Assembly (NCBI RefSeq): GCF_033568475.1
Contig: NW_027331831.1
Location: forward strand, 3,534,001 to 3,598,000
Direction of reading: 5' to 3'
Origin: Henckelia pumila
Taxonomy: Eukaryota > Streptophyta > Magnoliopsida > Lamiales > Gesneriaceae
Length of the DNA: 64,000 nucleotides
Positions 25,648 through 38,900 of this stretch are shown piece by piece. The notes beneath the pieces were generated by a model. It did no database searches, was not told the origin of the DNA, and saw only the letters and a program-made list of their open reading frames with translations. The first letter of the stretch is position 1. Each line of letters begins with the position of its first letter. A program made the translations under genes and the position numbers.

Positions 25648-27882
25648 GTGATGTTAATTAGCTGAATTGTTGGTATGTGGCATACATTTGTGTGTGGTAT
25701 TTATTGTAATGTGTTTTTGGAGGGTGATTCAAATAAAGTGCAAAAGGAGGTAAAGTGATGGAAGCATTGTGGCTTTAGTCCTTTACCGGACATCCTCATG
25801 ATGATGAAAGGTAAAGTAGCAACATATGAACATTGAATTTACGGGTTTCTCGACAGGGTTTCTCGACAATCGTTGTGGGCACTTATGTGAGCATCTATTT
25901 AGATTGTATTATTCAATTATTTAATATATAAGACATCACCTCAATCGATACTCATATAAGTATTCATTGTTCACATATATGACTCATTATAAATTAACAC
26001 TATATATAATTGATCTTATAAACATGAACAATGAAAAATTATGTGAACACTTATCGAGCAACGTACACATATAATATGCATGTTACTTTCATTCGCGTGG
26101 TTGAAGCCAGCCGATTTAAATATGATAAACTATTCTGGTTATTATCTCATATGAACAAAAAGTAAAAATATAAAAATTATAAGAGGATGATGAGTCACTA
26201 GTCATCCGAGAGTAGAAGACAAACAAATTCTAGTAGTATTTGAGGATTAATTATCGGGTCAAGAGATTGGAGCATATGGCAATTACTTTTGCTTTTGGTT
26301 TAGATTCCTTCACATTACACATATAAACAAATACGTATCAAGGTTTGGCCCACTATATATGCGGCCCCTTAACGTATTGTCCCAAGTGAAGCCAACATCA
26401 TTGCTTTTGGAGTATAATGATAATTATTTTCTTTTCTATAAAATTCAACAATCAAAAACTTTGATTATGATCCCCTTGTGGAAGCGATTATTGAATATGA
26501 AAAATCAAAATTATAAAGTATAAAGTGGCCGACCCCCGAAACCATCCTTTATTTGCAGTTCCTAGAAGATGATGCTCCTCGAATCCCGATTGTTATTGTC
26601 CCGATGATATATGCTTTAGTCATGTTTATATTCTCCATCCATCAATCCTTGTATTCTTTCGCACGAATATTTCGCTTCTCCCGCCGAATTTTTTCTGGCA
26701 AGAACTAACGATAACTTATGGTTTTAGTCATCATTAAAAGATTATTACTAAATAATTACAAGAAATCAGTACTTATTTGGCATGCTATTATCATTTTTTA
26801 CCATATATTTTTGGTGTACAACATATGTTATAATCGTCTTTAGTTTATTGTTTAATTAGTCAAGGGAATATTGATCAGTCTATGCTAGTTTTTTTTTTTG
26901 ACGAGATGTGTTGGATGGGAATTGGGATGTAAAATTAAAAATATTTGTGCAAAAAACACTGAAATTGATTGTTCTAGCTAGCTAGAATTACTGAAGTAAT
27001 CATATGTTTAACAAAAGATGAATTACGCCACCTTGGACATATCAGAAACTCTCAACTTTTTTTTACATATTTATATTACCTATAAAAACCTCATTCTGAA
27101 TACAAATAAAAAAAATTAATGGATTTCAAGAACTAAAACTATTGTGAAAGGTCTAATATTATAAAACTCACTCTCTTTTTAGTTTTTACACAAGCATTTT
27201 GGGGGACACTTTGAGCCTTTTTTTGGACATGTTATTATGAAAAGTGTACATAATTAGCATTACTATTGTTTTTTTAAGCATGAAAATTCCACGCATCTCG
27301 CCTATAATTAAAATGATAAAAATGTTAGGACTGATCGATCGTGTAAAAACACAAAAACTCTTATAAAACTATCTCACGACTTAATCTTATGAGACACAGT
27401 CTCCGATCAAAAAACGATAACAATATCCTTTAAACGTTAATTCATAAATATTATGCTATTTTCAAAGTAGTCAATATCCACTGAGAAATCAATCTCTATA
27501 ACTTTATTTTTAAAATAATAACAACATAAATTAGCAATGGTGATAAATAAAACAATAAATAAACCACCACCCAATTTAACAAATGATGACTAGTACAAAA
27601 AACAAATCGCAGACTGGTGAAAAAAAATAGGTTGGGGAAATCGAATGGCATGATATCCCAACAAAAAGCTCTCCCCCTGAATTATTTCGTCCATTCAAAG
27701 CCTGCATATCATGATGGGAAGGGGAAACATTATTATGAATACTGTAATTTACTCGGGATATATAATTTTCCGTACAACCATTTCGTATATACGAGGTTAG
27801 ATTTCTAAGAAAATAAGCGGACAGATGTGTAGTATATATGTAGTGTTCTCACCAGGATTGGAATGGAAGATCCACCTGTTTG
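25648..27882. other. Intergenic stretch, promoter of the PADRE gene and beyond
   Basis: The first several hundred bases should contain the promoter of the minus-strand PADRE gene. The rest is AT-rich and without a recognisable gene or element. Confidence 0.45.
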
Positions 27883-29526
27883 TTATAAATGGGTGATTGC
27901 CATTGCCATCAGCCACACCATTAACAATGAAAATCTGAAACAAAGCTTCTTCCCCTGCCAACACACACACCAAACATTTGATTGATTTCAAGTGTTTTCA
28001 ACAAGAAATTCCAATCAAATCATTCTTTCCTTGGATCCAAATAAAATTAATTGCAAAAAACACAAAAGTAGTCGAAAGTTACTCTCCTCCCAAGAAAAGA
28101 GAGACAAAGATAGCATCTTTAAAACCATGTTTCAACTGAATGTGATGGGTTTTTAATGTATGATAATGTACTAGAAATTTAAGTAAAGTAAATCCAAAAC
28201 GAGACAGATAAAGACATAAATGATAATATTATATTAGCATAATAAACTCACAGCTTCATTAGCAGTAATGGACAAGTAGCCAGAGGAAGTGGTGCCACTC
28301 CACGCCGGCGACGAAGAAGAGGCTGTTGCTGGCCCGGAGCTGTTGCTACTCTGCAAACTTGTCACGTTGAATCCCATGTTATACACTGGAGTCCCATCGG
28401 GCTTGAAGAGCCCGAAATTCCGTTCAGAAGTCGGGCCCGGCTTCAAATTCTCATTAAACAACGCGAATAAATGTACATTCAGATTCGAATTGGGCCTCAT
28501 CGGAGTCCCTTTCTTGGCAGAGATCAATTTCAGCAAGTTGCCGTTGTACTTGCAGGCGTTTTCCGGCGTGGCCCCGGCCTCATCTGCATCCCCCTTGGAC
28601 GGCCACCCCGTTTCCGAGATATGCAAGCACACGTTTTTGTACCCGAGCTTTTCAACGGCGGAATATGCAGCGTCGATCTGCGCGTGAAACATGTTGTCGT
28701 AACGCAGCCCCGAAACCGGATCCACCAAATTAGTCCCCGGTCGCGCTTCGAACAGGACGAAATCTAATGACACTTGCTTGGGGTTGGCCTTGTAGGCGAA
28801 GTAAGGGTAGGCATTGATTAAAAACGGGGAACCCACTTTGCAGTGGAAATCCAAAATGCCGGAGAGTTTCTGGTTAAGATCCCGGCGAAATGAGCCGGAA
28901 GAGGGAGGATATGAAACATCCAATACGCCCAAATTGTGAGCTGTAGTGACCATAACTTGCTTGTCGAGGTTGAGGGAAACCAAAGCCCCGTGGATGCTTT
29001 CCATTGCGGGAAGGAGATTAGAGGAGAGAAGGGAATCGTTCAAGGTGAGGACTTCATTTCCGACGACAATGGAGGTGATTTTGGTGGAGGGTAAGTAGGA
29101 TTGGACGTTGATCTTGACCCATGAAAGGGCTTGCTTTGGGTCTCTAATCTTGGCCAAGTACTCGTTGCCCAGACCGACGGTGAACTCGAGGCCCGAGTTG
29201 GCAAATGCTTTGAGGACGCGTGGATCAGCGTCGTAGAGCTTCACTCCGGTGGCGCCGATGGATTTGAGGAGAGGCTTCACGTCCTCCGGGTGGAGGAGAT
29301 TGTTGGCTATCTGCCCGTAGTTTATGCCCAGAGACACCGAAGCTGCTGGTATCAAGAACGTTGCTACTGATACTGCCACTCATTTCAACACAATATTCCT
29401 AAAGATTAGATTTCAAATATATATTCTAAAAGTGCAGAAAATTGAGAAGGGGGATTGAACAATGATTATACCTGAAATAATGAGTAGAAATGTGGAGCAA
29501 CTGCGGAGAAGGGGAATGAGATCCAT
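27883..29526 (-). CDS. GPI-anchored beta-1,3-glucanase, glycoside hydrolase family 17
   Basis: Three exons on the minus strand: 29526-29472, 29378-28252, 27954-27883, all in phase, giving 417 aa. An alternative acceptor six bases on (29372) is equally in frame and would give 415 aa; the in-frame ATG at 29538 is another possible start. Exon 1 plus the start of exon 2 form a signal peptide. The GH17 domain runs from about 35 to 345, with SLGINYGQIANNL at its start, proton donor Glu127 in VVGNEV and nucleophile Glu274 in ISETGWPS. A Ser-rich linker follows. The last exon adds GKKLCFRFSLLMVWLMAMAI before the stop, a hydrophobic tail fitting a GPI-anchor signal. No X8/CBM43 module is present. The family cleaves beta-1,3-glucan (callose) at the cell wall or plasmodesmata. 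It resembles Arabidopsis glucan endo-1,3-beta-glucosidases 11 and 14. Confidence 0.93.
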
Positions 29527-29538
29527 GGCAATTGGCAT

Positions 29539-31776
29539 GAATCTGCTTCTTTTTCTGATAATGAGACAGTACTCACTCAAGAGGGATGGGGAAAAAAAGT
29601 AGAAGGAACAATTCACGAAGCTTGGCTCGTACAAAAAGAATCTTACTGTTATTGTTATTTTTTTTTAATATTGTTTTTACTGGAAAAAAGAGTAAAGGTG
29701 AATGGGGTGGACTAAACCGTTGACACCTGTCCCCTGTTCCTTTACAAATTCAAACTCGCCACTGTGGCATGGCATCTACAATAAATAATATATAAAACTG
29801 GATATTTAACAAAATATATAAAGAATCCAATCCAAAATGTGTTGAGAATCCCTTGTTTTGAGCAAGATAAGCACTACCGAGTAACAAATAAGGAACTTGA
29901 TTTCAAAAATTCACAAGATTATCCATGTAATATTTGCTAGCTAGAAGCTCTCACAAACACTTGTGCATTTTGAGAGTCCAGTAAGCTGAGTCCCACAATG
30001 GACTTTGGACTTCTGGATTTGGAATTTTCCGGGGATCACCAATATTGCTAACATGATCATTGAGACCGTTATATCAATCACTAGGCAGTAGGCACAGAGT
30101 CCCACGATGCCAAAACACTACCCAGCTTTTTCTTCTTCCAATTTTTTAGAGATTCTAGCTTTTGGGCTATTGTATCATCAGATGAGCCGAGCAACCAATG
30201 TCTAGCGTCTTCTGGCCCGTGTGAGACAATAAATGGGCGTGCCGTGTTTTAGAAGTCCACGAATTATCACTTGGCATTTACTAAAGCCTAGGTTAGATGT
30301 TTTTATCATTCTTTGGGCGTGTCACCACTTGATCGTTTCATGCAAAGAATAAAATAACACATGCAACATATTTTTCAATGCAATATGTATGACTATATTT
30401 TAGAAAGAAAGAAACTTCTGAAAATACTTGAAACGAAACTAAACTAAACATATCAACTTTCGTTCCATGGTAAAATAATAATAATAAAAATAAAAAAGCA
30501 CAATGAAACTTGAATGCTTCAATTCAAATTTTAATCTCTCTATATCGAAGAAACATGAAAAGATCAAAACGAATGAATGAGAGTCGAGATATCACAAGTG
30601 TTGGATGTACTTGGAGATTTGAAGGTATCAGTAAGAAGTGCAGAGCCATGATATAAAGTATGGCAAAAGATGTAGATGCCTCATCCGCTAAAAGTCTCAA
30701 CTCCAGGACAATTGTTCCTCTTCAGTATTCAGTATATTTGTAATAGATTGTGTAGGGGGAGGGGGATTTTGTGTGTGTGTGTGTGTGTGTGCGTGTGTGG
30801 GGGGGGGGGGGGGGGTGGAGAAGAAAAGGGTACAACCACATCAAATAGCATTAATATTCTAAACATAATAAAGGGACGTGTAGTGTCCAGGAGTCCCTTG
30901 TCACGGACTAGCCCTCTGATTTGAGGCATGCCTTGCATATTTGGGAATGCTGCCACTGAAACTCTCGAGGTTAAATGCATTAAGAAGAAGCTGTTTTACC
31001 CATCACACAATCAACCCACTATACTCGTGCAAGTAGTAGAAATCCCAAGTGCATGAGCAGCAATGCAGCATAAACAAAGCCATTCCAGTGCTTTCGAGAA
31101 AGAGCGTGTATAAGAGGCAAGTCCAATATGTAAGAAATACAGAATATGGAATTGTATAAAAGCGAAGAATCTTGGAAATATGATGTTCCTAATGTATGTA
31201 TAGAAGGAACTAGAAATTCCGGCAAAAATGATTCTAATGTATGTATCTGGCTATCTGCACACATCTGCCAAATGAAAGGTTCCATATTCGAGAACCAAGA
31301 AATCAAACCAAAACACAAATCAAGCAGTAATATTAGGTTCCATGCACATGCCACAGCTGAATCACACATATAAAAACCAGAAACTATCAATAAGAAATCA
31401 TGATTCCAATCGACCTGTACCGCTAAATGATTACATTACACAAGGATAATGTCATTTATTTACCGAGTTAAACAAGTACAGAGATTACCAATCAAACCAA
31501 TACATACTTCCATAAAGAAAACTTCACACTATAGTGCAAAATGGAAATACAGTCATCAATTACTCTTGGTTCTCAAAACAAACCACACGGGGATAACTTG
31601 GAAAACTACCAACCATGAGAAAATCCACAATGTTAAATCCTAAACATAAAATGATAAAATCTATGAACGTGCTCTCATCTTATTTGAAAATTACTCCAGC
31701 CGAAAAAATGAACACAAATCAATCCTATTTTGACATAACTGTAGCACAAGGACTTCCACTTTTTCCATTTGATCGG
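29539..31776. other. Intergenic stretch between the glucanase and the 71-residue protein gene
   Basis: The part next to 29540 should hold the promoter of the minus-strand glucanase gene. Sequence just below 31777 may be 3' untranslated region of the following minus-strand gene. A GT repeat with a G run lies at 30770-30815. The reverse-strand frame of 123 codons at 31019-31390 shows no recognised family and was not called. Confidence 0.5.
30770..30815 (+). repeat. GT microsatellite followed by 17 G
   Basis: A (GT)n tract of about 29 bases with one interruption passes directly into seventeen consecutive G residues at 30799-30815. Confidence 0.85.
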
Positions 31777-32443
31777 TCACCTGTGGGCCGTAACAAGGGT
31801 CTCGATGAACTTCAAACCATCGAACCTTGGAGAATATTCATCCTTCTTCCCCAAGCGTGCGAACGAGTTTGTTGGTTTGCCCTACAAAAAGAAAAACGAT
31901 TCAGAAAACAAAGTCGAATGAGCTATCCAATAATGTGACAACAGAAATGGAAAAGGGTGACAAATACGAAAGGGTGGAGACCGGAACTGGAATGAGCGTG
32001 GCTAATTTACGTATTTGGATGTCAGATTTTATGCATTTGGAGGTGAAAACTAAAGATAAAATTTTTATTTTACTCCAATTTGTGGGTGACTGCCCCTGCA
32101 AATATTATTAGAAACAAATATAGAAACAAGAACGACAAAAGGAATCCTCGGATGTACTTTTAGGGTTGTGTCCCTGCTAACATAAGCAAGGACATGTCCA
32201 TAAAATTTAGCAATTAAAACGCAAAGAAACGAATTTGAATTGCACTGTGCACATCGTCGAGTCCTTGAAGAAAGAAGTTAAAATCCTTGGTGAAAGGAAC
32301 TACGATATGATGTGCAAAAAGGAAACAAAAACCTGATCGATACAGGGGATGAGAGTTACAGCACGATCGGCGCAGGTGGCGGAGGATAGAGCGGCGGAAG
32401 AAACGGCCAACGCCGTTGCAACGAGAGTCCAAGAACCCTTCAT
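31777..32443 (-). CDS. Small 71-residue protein with hydrophobic N-terminus, two exons
   Basis: Exons at 32443-32333 (37 codons, phase 0) and 31881-31777 (34 codons plus TGA), joined by a GT-AG intron of 451 bp. The N-terminal half, MKGSWTLVATALAVSSAALS and on to SATCADRAVTLIPCIDQ, is a hydrophobic Ala/Ser-rich segment that could be a signal peptide, a membrane segment or an organelle presequence. The C-terminal exon is hydrophilic and ends RFDGLKFIETLVTAHR. I recall similar small plant proteins of unknown function ending in a closely related RFDGLRFIETLVTAHR, so I take this as a real conserved gene; that memory could not be checked. The upstream sequence 32444-32570 is pyrimidine-rich on the minus-strand leader's complement, as in a promoter and 5' leader. 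The transcript may extend well below 31777. Confidence 0.7.
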
Positions 32444-33052
32444 CTTACACCGTCCAATCGTAAATGTTTCAAAGATCTACCGTAGATCCCAAACTCAGCC
32501 GCGGGATCTCGACGCCGTATCTTTCAACCTCTCGCTCTCTATCCTCCTCCTCTCCTTCCACTGATGCAACAAAAAAGCTCAATTCCTTTAACCAATAAAA
32601 AATTTAAAAAAAAATGTGACGACTAATATTACTTTCTCACCTAAAAAATAAATAAATAAAAAAGTTTTCGATAATAAATAATAAAAAGTAATAATAATTG
32701 TTGGCTATATTTCACTTAAGGAATAAAATTATTCTAATTTTCTATATAAAATTATATATATCTAAATAGTATTAAAATAGAAACCAACATATTGATTTGG
32801 ATTTAAAAGATTATTTTACATATTACTCCAAAAAAATATGCATCTACACTTCTATACTAATGTATAAGATAAGAGTTTCCCAATGGTTTAGAATTAAAAG
32901 GAAAGAATATATATATGTTATTTCAAGGTAGCAACTCAACCAGTTTGCAAAATTGGGGCAGAGTTGCTATATTACATTACATCGATAATATTACAACTTA
33001 AAAGCAATAGGATGTGCAGCTGCAGAATTCTATATCAACAAATGAAGATACA
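32444..33052. other. Intergenic gap between two tandem minus-strand genes
   Basis: About 600 bp, AT-rich in the middle (32580-32930). It should hold the promoter of the 71-residue protein gene and the 3' untranslated region of the galactosyltransferase gene. Confidence 0.5.
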
Positions 33053-36000
33053 TCAAAAACTGGAGTTGATCCCAAGTGACCCCTCGCCACAACGCTGATG
33101 AACTTGTTCCATCCTTTCAACCGACTTGCATACGCCGCTACAGCTCCAATCAAACGATGCGCCACAAGGGTTTCCGGCCTGAGTCTTCCACTCGCAATCT
33201 TATATAATAAACCAACATCATTGAGTCAAAATATGTTATGAACTCATACATTTGGAGGCCAAACCGAATGAACTGGAAGTTATCTATACCAGGGGGAGTT
33301 CCACAGCACAGGCTTCGATCATCAATATGCTCTACATCAAGACCGATGAACCATGATCCAAGAGATACATCTTCGTTTGCGTACTTATGAAGTACGTGTC
33401 TGCAAAGTTGGCAGCCAATCAAAAAATTTGTCTTCATGATGATTGTCTATGCGGCTGTACCAACCCTTTAACTAAGCAAAGAGCCATTTGTATATATTAA
33501 CTACTTTGGTCCGTTCGTCAAAGCTTTCTTTTGGACCGTCGAAAGATCATCCATATAATATATTGAGATTATGTTCTATTGCGCGCGCACACACACAGAG
33601 AAACAAATTATACCTGTTAACAGATATATAGGTAGCCAAATCTTTGGAAATTGCATAGATTTGTCCTGTTGCATGCCTAAAATATTTGTTTCCTTCTTCG
33701 CCAAATTTCCAGTATTCTGGTTCGTGGTACTTGACTCCTCTGTGCATAAAGTCAACACATTAAAACACTATTTCTTTTTCTTTCAGAGAGGGGGAAAAAA
33801 GCAGAATTCACCGTAAGCTTCAATATTCATACTTATGCGCTAGAACAGGTCCAGACTTCATGCAACCAATATAAACACGGGGTTTCAACAGATGGCGGGT
33901 TAATAAAGAACTTATGGTACCTGCCAAAGAAAATTAACCATATTTGGTAAAACTCAAATATTCACAACTTTTCACAAGCTCCTAGGGCAGAAAAGTTGGA
34001 AATACGATTTTGCTAACCGAGATTGACATGTACATCATCATCAACTTTAATATAGAAATTGGCATCCCACGTGGCAGCAGCAGCTGAAAAGTAAGTTTGG
34101 GTCTTTGCGGACAACTCATGATACCCTTCTATGTGGTTCTGAATCAAAGAAAATGTAAACTCTTAGCACTTTGTGAGTAGGGGTATGAAAACAGATATCT
34201 TGGATATTTGTGGTAGAGGATGGATAATTTACCATCTGGCAACATCATCGCAAACTACGAAAACAAAGTTGCAAGTTTTTCACACAGTTCATATAAAACC
34301 TTCAGATTTAAATATTTTCAAGCAACAAGTGAAAATGTTTGTGTAACAAGTAGTAGAATATATAGGTCACCAATCGAAAGAAATCCCTGTGCTGTGCATC
34401 TTCAGCATCAATAGCTCGATCCAAAACCCCACCAGGAGCAGCACTGACCAGCAGAAGATAAGCCTCGGTAATCCACAAACCATGCATTGATTTGATCAAG
34501 TAAATAATTTTTATAATCAATAAGTATACCTGTGCCCTATCACAAATCGTACGATGATTCCTTTCTCTTTCTCCAGCTTCTTTAAATACTCCCCTTGTAT
34601 AACACAACAAATTTTCTACCTCATTGAAATAAAATTGTCTACAGGAACTTTTAAGAGATTACAAAAATAGAGAACCTTGAGGCATCCACGTTTCCCGAAT
34701 GGAATCCCTACGTTTTCTGCTGCTGAATGCAGTAATGATCCCCATGACAAAGAGTAACTTTGGATGATTATTTGATGCCTCTAGCCTTGATTCCATGCCA
34801 CTATGTTTTTCGGCTTTTTCAGCTTTAGCTGCTCTCGCAGCAATTAACTGCATTTCTAGGGAAGATATGGTTTTATCTAATGTCCTGAAGATATTGAGAC
34901 AAGGAGACAGTGTAAGAATAGCCCAACTAAGTTTTGATGCCAAATTTGTAAACCGGATAACCAAAATCAGCAGTAAAAATGAAAGGAGACATAAATGCAC
35001 AAAGATTAAACTTACGTGATTACGTCGTCTGTTTGTGAAACTTGAGAAACTACGTCAAAAGGTTCTTTCTACAGGACAGAAATTATCGATTTATATACTG
35101 CTGAAATTGACTTGCCAAACTAAGAACCAAAAAACAAAGAAAAACTACTTTGCAACTCACCTTTTTCACACACCTAGTAGCCGGATAAATGTCACCAGTC
35201 ACATATTTCCTCACAGATGTATCGATCTTCTCCGTATCAATTAAATTTGGTAGGGTCCAAAATCTAAACAAAAAAAGAAAAGTAATGTGCACGTATTATT
35301 AAATGACAGCTAGAACATATGATTTTTAGTCAATTCTTAAGTGAAGTAAGTTATAGCGCATCAGATGTATATTAATTTGCAAGTTAATTAATACAATCAG
35401 TTTTAAGAGAAAAAAATACATCAATTTGAACCAACGATAATTATACTCATCCACAAACCGACAATCTCTTAATGAATTTCTAGTATTTCAGTTGGAATAA
35501 GAACATCTTCTGCAAATTTACCAATAAAATAGACTGGCCTTTTAGCACATACTATACTTCTAAGGCTTGAAATTCTTGATATGAATTCCAAAATTTGAGA
35601 ACTCCAATGACACGCTTCGGTGTTCCGTGTTCGGGGTGTGAGAGATGCGAACGAATATGAACTCCAGGAACATGTTTTCATACATTACAAGCAATTTTTA
35701 GTGGATATGGATAACTTTTTAATTCTCAAAGAGGTACACAGGCAAGTGCACCACAAAAATCGTCCTCCTCATAATGCTCCTAGACATGTTTAGCCGAAAA
35801 GATAGACAAAAATCTAATCAACTTAACCAAGGGAATGAATTGTTTCTTGTGTTATTGATTTAAAGAGTTTCTAGGATTGCTTTGGTTTGAAATATCAAAG
35901 CTGACAATAACAGGAATTTAATATGTCTCTCATGGATCGCATCAGTTTGTTATTTCATTCGCATTCGGCATTCATGGCATGAACAAAAAGGCAAAGTTTC

Positions 36001-36720
36001 CTCTCTTTTTTCCCTATTCTCTATCAATCTCCCCTTCCAACTCTTCTGCTCTGTTCCCGTGAAAGAGCCCACACTGGCTCAAAGAGTGACTTCATGAAAC
36101 AATGTAATGACTCAAAAATCGAATGCACAAGTCACCCATGGTAAGTACATTTGAAAGTTAGAAACCGCGCTGGAGAAAAGTTTCGGTTTTTATTTCCCTT
36201 TTCTGTTCAAATCTGGGGAAAAAAAAAAAAAATCAAACAGTAATCTAGTCTCAGAAGAAATTAACTACGAAAACCAGAATCTTGAGAGCATACGCCCGTA
36301 TAGTACACGGTCCCTTAAATGCCCAATTTCAACTTTTAGACATCAGCTACGTCTCGAACAAGTTCTCATAAAATGCAAAAAAAAAAAATAATAATAAAAT
36401 AATAAAAGGGGGAGAACGGATTTAAAAAAGAAAAGCTCAAGCAAAAAACCAGGCATAATCTGCAACGGGGCTCCAGAATCATACAAACTTAGAAACTAAT
36501 AATGCGAGCAAATAAATAACAAAACATCAGGGAACCATTGCCACAGAAGAAGTTAAAAAAATAAAATGGTGAGGGTAACTGAAAAGTACCTGTTAACGAC
36601 GAGAACTCCCAAACAGAAGCTAAAAATGCATAACGCCGAGACCCATTTAGCGGAAACACCGCTACCATTTCCGCCATTGCCTGCTTTATACTTAGGCCTG
36701 CTCCGGAGGATCAACCCCAT
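33053..36720 (-). CDS. Beta-1,3-galactosyltransferase, GT31 (Golgi)
   Basis: Eleven exons on the minus strand, all GT-AG and in phase: 36720-36590, 35263-35161, 35068-35016, 34884-34676, 34593-34530, 34443-34371, 34138-34018, 33920-33833, 33739-33614, 33399-33290, 33198-33053, giving 407 aa, the usual length for plant B3GALT proteins. A single membrane segment at about 25-43 ([17 protein letters not shown]) makes it a type II Golgi protein. A DUF4094-type stem with a helical region ([22 protein letters not shown]) follows. The catalytic GT31 domain begins around [26 protein letters not shown], carries the metal-binding [11 protein letters not shown] (Asp244-246) and the [11 protein letters not shown] motif, and ends with a Cys-rich tail. 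The family adds beta-1,3-galactose to arabinogalactan proteins or N-glycans; the exact acceptor cannot be told from sequence. A 5'-leader intron acceptor seems to lie 8 bases before the ATG. Confidence 0.95.
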
Positions 36721-38270
36721 TTCCCCTCTGCAAACAGTAGACGCCACTCCAAGTATGATAGCATAATTTGGGGGGAACTTCGAGGAGTTCAAGACATGTT
36801 TTCTTGAGGAAAGAATAAATTTTTGCAAAGGTAAAGAAAAGACAAGGTAATATGATAGCATCAAAATTATCTTTTATGATCTTAAAAAAATATTTTTTAT
36901 GTATTTTTATGAAGAAAATATATTATAGAAAACAAATTAGAGAATGTGAAATATATTTATTCAAAATATCGCTTTAGATGGTTCAAGCAGTAATTATGTC
37001 AAAAAAAAAATCTTGGTCCAACTTGCGCTATAGCTTTGGAAATTTGAGCGCTTCTTGATAATCAACTTTTATTTTGTTACAAAACGTGCCGAGATCATCA
37101 AATTTAGTGGCTCGTTATCTTGCTTGAAATGCATTCTCTTTAACTTTGAATTGCTAAATGGTGATTTACCCAGTTGGTTATCAAATGTTGTGAACACTGA
37201 TTTGCGTATTGCTTTTCAATGGATTGCTTGTTTACTTTTAAAAAAAACACTTGTATTGAATATGTGGTCTTGGTGTTACAAAATTAATTTTTTTAGGAAA
37301 TAAAAAAAATGATAGAATTATGTTTGGAAAGGTGAAAGGTGTAATATAAAATAATAATCGTATCGTAAACTGCAAAAGTAGGACAAAAATATTTTTGTGG
37401 GTTAGTTTGACTTGGGTCCCTTGAACTGCACTTGGCCTTTTTATGGTTTTAACTAATAATTTAATTGCATCATTGTTCGTTTATTACTATTATGATTATA
37501 TATTATAATTATTAAAAACAATGACAGTGGGTTAAGTATCCGTTGTGTTGGAGGAGACAAATGATGCATTTTATATTAAAACAATATTAAATGGACAGCA
37601 GTCTTGTCGTTCGTGCAGATCTTTCGATTTAACTTTCGTATGAATAAATGGATTTTTGACTCATGTGGAATGAGGTTTACTTTGGGGTCAACCATTTAAG
37701 TTAATATTAAATGGGCATGATGCAAAATTCGAAACGGTCGAAAGAAATATATTTTTTAAATAATATAAATATATATATTTATATTTTTGAAAAATACAGA
37801 AAATTAAACAAGCATTGTCTCAATGTATATATGGAGATATGTGCAAGGGGAGATCGGTGTACAAGGGATACGACTGCGTTCAGCTTCTAACATTTTATAT
37901 TTTCAAAAAATAAAATAAAATTTTCAGATGTTCAGATACTAATGTTTAATTTTTTTTATATATAAAAGTTTCGCGTGACATCTGAAAAATAAAAACATTT
38001 TAAAAAAATTAAAAGGTTACAAACGGCCATAGTGTGCAGCCATCATCCCCAATTCAAATAAAGGAGTGGTTCGTGATGAAAAAAGACTGTTTGAAGACTC
38101 AAGGTCATGATGCATAATCATTGATGTGCATGAAAACTCATGTGTGAGGCATTCAAAAGTAAATTTTGTGAGATGGATTTTTTAGTTAGGTCATATGTGA
38201 TAAAATATTGTTTATTATGTTAAAAAAATTACTTTTCATTATAAATATGTACAAGATTGACTTATATCAC
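36721..38270. other. Promoter side of the galactosyltransferase and AT-rich gap
   Basis: The part next to 36721 likely contains a leader intron and promoter. The rest is AT-rich with no supported gene. Sequence at about 38160-38280 resembles a dispersed GTGAGATGGAT-type repeat. Confidence 0.4.
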
Positions 38271-38289
38271 ATCTGATAACCATGAGTAG

Positions 38290-38900
38290 GCTTATCACAT
38301 ACTTGAGCCCAATAGAAAGACCCATAAACCAAATACTAAGTTCGGGTTTCATTCTAAGGAGTAGGATCGGTCCATAAAGGTAAGTGTTGAGTTGGCTCCC
38401 AAGGCTTGAAAGAGAGCTCCATTAAGTTAGAACCTAGCTGCGGGGGTCTCTAAGATGAGTCGATAGCTTATGAAAATATGAAATGGAGAGGTGATATTGG
38501 ATGTGGGGAGTGCAGAAGAAAGAAGTGGAGGAGGGGTTCGTCCAAGATGGGGGAGACCTAAGATAGGTAAGCTCGGCTTTGTGTATTGGGTTGTCTTGGG
38601 AGGGCAGACCCTCTTGTCTTGAATGAGAGGCGCGTGAAATATATGCTTGTGGTCCCTTATAGAGTATTTGTGGTCTCCTACCTTGCCTCCTATAAATACA
38701 GGTTTGCTCACTTCATTTGCAACACATTCATTTTCATTTTGAAGGACGCCCTAACTCGTCTCTTCACTTATTTATTTTTCGACTCTGACTTGAGCGTCGA
38801 AGGGGCAACGCCGAGACACCCTTCCGGCCCCTTTTATCACTATTTGCTTGGTTTCAGGTTCACTTTTAACTTGAAGCTTTGGACTTAGGGTGGACTTGGA
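38290..38900 (+). mobile_element. Degenerate solo LTR, Ty3/gypsy Tat-like
   Basis: The block has TATAAATACAGG near 38692 and, further on, CTTGAGCGTCGAAGGGGC followed by ACGCCGAGACACCCTTCCGG, a tract characteristic of Tat-lineage LTRs downstream of the promoter. It shares this with the minus-oriented LTR at 23980-24415. Borders are approximate and no clear target duplication was found, so it is older or truncated. No internal region is present. Confidence 0.5.

Noticed and set aside
28471-28767. Plus-strand frames opposite the GH17 gene, including 28289-28687
   Set aside because: Antisense shadows of a GC-rich coding exon.
31019-31390. Minus-strand frame of 123 codons, hydrophobic
   Set aside because: No recognised family, no splice or start context, and position in the likely 3' region of the 71-residue protein gene. 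Kept as possible untranslated sequence.
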